The notes under the pieces: model-generated
Told to the model about the DNA's origin: nothing
Database searches by the model: none
What the model saw: only the letters and a program-made list of their open reading frames with translations
Assembly (NCBI GenBank): GCA_017621195.1
Contig: JAGATO010000229.1
Coordinates: 1-5,469, forward strand
DNA from: Bacillota bacterium
Lineage (GTDB): Bacteria; Bacillota; Clostridia; Peptostreptococcales; Anaerovoracaceae
Length of the DNA stretch: 5,469 bases
Direction: 5' to 3'
In this document: one piece after another, positions 5,339-5,469 of the stretch
How the letters are laid out: each line of letters starts with the position of its first letter
Numbering within the stretch: position 1 is the first letter of the stretch
Position numbers and translations under genes: made by a program

Positions 5339-5469
5339 ATGCACGATGGGATGAGTTGGCATGGGACATCCCTATATTTCAGCATGGAAAGATCGTTAAA
5401 AGATAGAGAAATACGCAAAACATATATTTCGGTGTCAGCATCGTCCTTAAATATAGCGAAAAATGAAAA
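5339..5469 (+). CDS. Possible gene running off the right edge (unrecognised)
   Basis: The ATG at 5339 starts two bases after the TGA of the 32-codon frame and has GGGAG a few bases upstream, as in translationally coupled genes. The frame is open to the window edge (43 codons, beginning MHDGMSWHGTSLYF). The same frame is open leftwards to a TAG at 5156-5158, about 104 codons in all, but the only upstream start candidates are a TTG at 5168 without a ribosome binding site and an ATG at 5327. Base composition is more AT-rich than in the other genes. The product is not recognised. Confidence 0.35.
   Translation, partial: MHDGMSWHGTSLYFSMERSLKDREIRKTYISVSASSLNIAKNE

Noticed and set aside
5203..5372. 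Resemblance to a cyclic-di-GMP riboswitch (CACAGGGCA near 5210 and CGATGGG near 5344)
   Set aside because: Only short fragments are shared. The paired stems and the conserved internal segments of that riboswitch class could not be found in order.
1..5469. CRISPR array, tRNA, rRNA or insertion sequence
   Set aside because: No regularly spaced repeats, cloverleaf-like sequence, ribosomal RNA motif, transposase motif or terminal inverted repeats were seen on either strand.

Overview
The window looks like chromosomal DNA of a low-to-mid GC Bacillota, most likely an anaerobic Clostridia-type bacterium. The reasons are strong AGGAG-like ribosome binding sites, sigma-A-type promoters, GC-rich genes separated by AT-rich gaps, two surface proteins with S-layer homology (SLH) domains, and a DUF1846/UPF0371 protein of the kind found in Gram-positive bacteria. 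This placement is inferred from gene content; no ribosomal RNA or taxonomic marker is present.

Layout from left to right. (1) Positions 1-4 hold what appears to be only the start codon of a minus-strand gene leaving the window. (2) About 17-1204, minus strand, is a secreted SLH protein with three SLH modules, a short Pro/Glu/Lys repeat linker and an unrecognised C-terminal domain. Its promoter lies at about 1248-1277. (3) About 1205-1529 is the gap between divergent genes, with promoters for both sides. (4) 1530-3041, plus strand, is a DUF1846 (UPF0371) protein, recognised confidently as a family but of unestablished function. (5) 3139-3168 is a strong hairpin that can serve as terminator for both converging genes. 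(6) 3206-4972, minus strand, is a protein with a signal peptide, two clear and one degenerate SLH modules, and a TolC/outer-membrane-efflux-type helical repeat domain. Its promoter is at 5034-5062, and a GACCGAC/GTCGG palindrome resembling TetR-family operators lies just downstream of the predicted transcription start. (7) About 4973-5469 has no confidently identified gene. It holds that promoter, an AT-rich stretch with direct repeats, a small hairpin touching a strong ribosome binding site, a 32-codon reading frame, and a different frame that stays open from 5159 to the edge.

Together the window is a cell-envelope neighbourhood. Two SLH proteins are predicted to bind secondary cell-wall polymer, and the larger one is the most interesting item. 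It joins a wall-anchoring module to a TolC-like coiled-coil domain that seems to lack the membrane beta-barrel strands, so it may act as a wall-spanning duct or adaptor for an exporter in a cell with one membrane. The DUF1846 gene has its own promoter and terminator and shows no evident functional link to the SLH genes.
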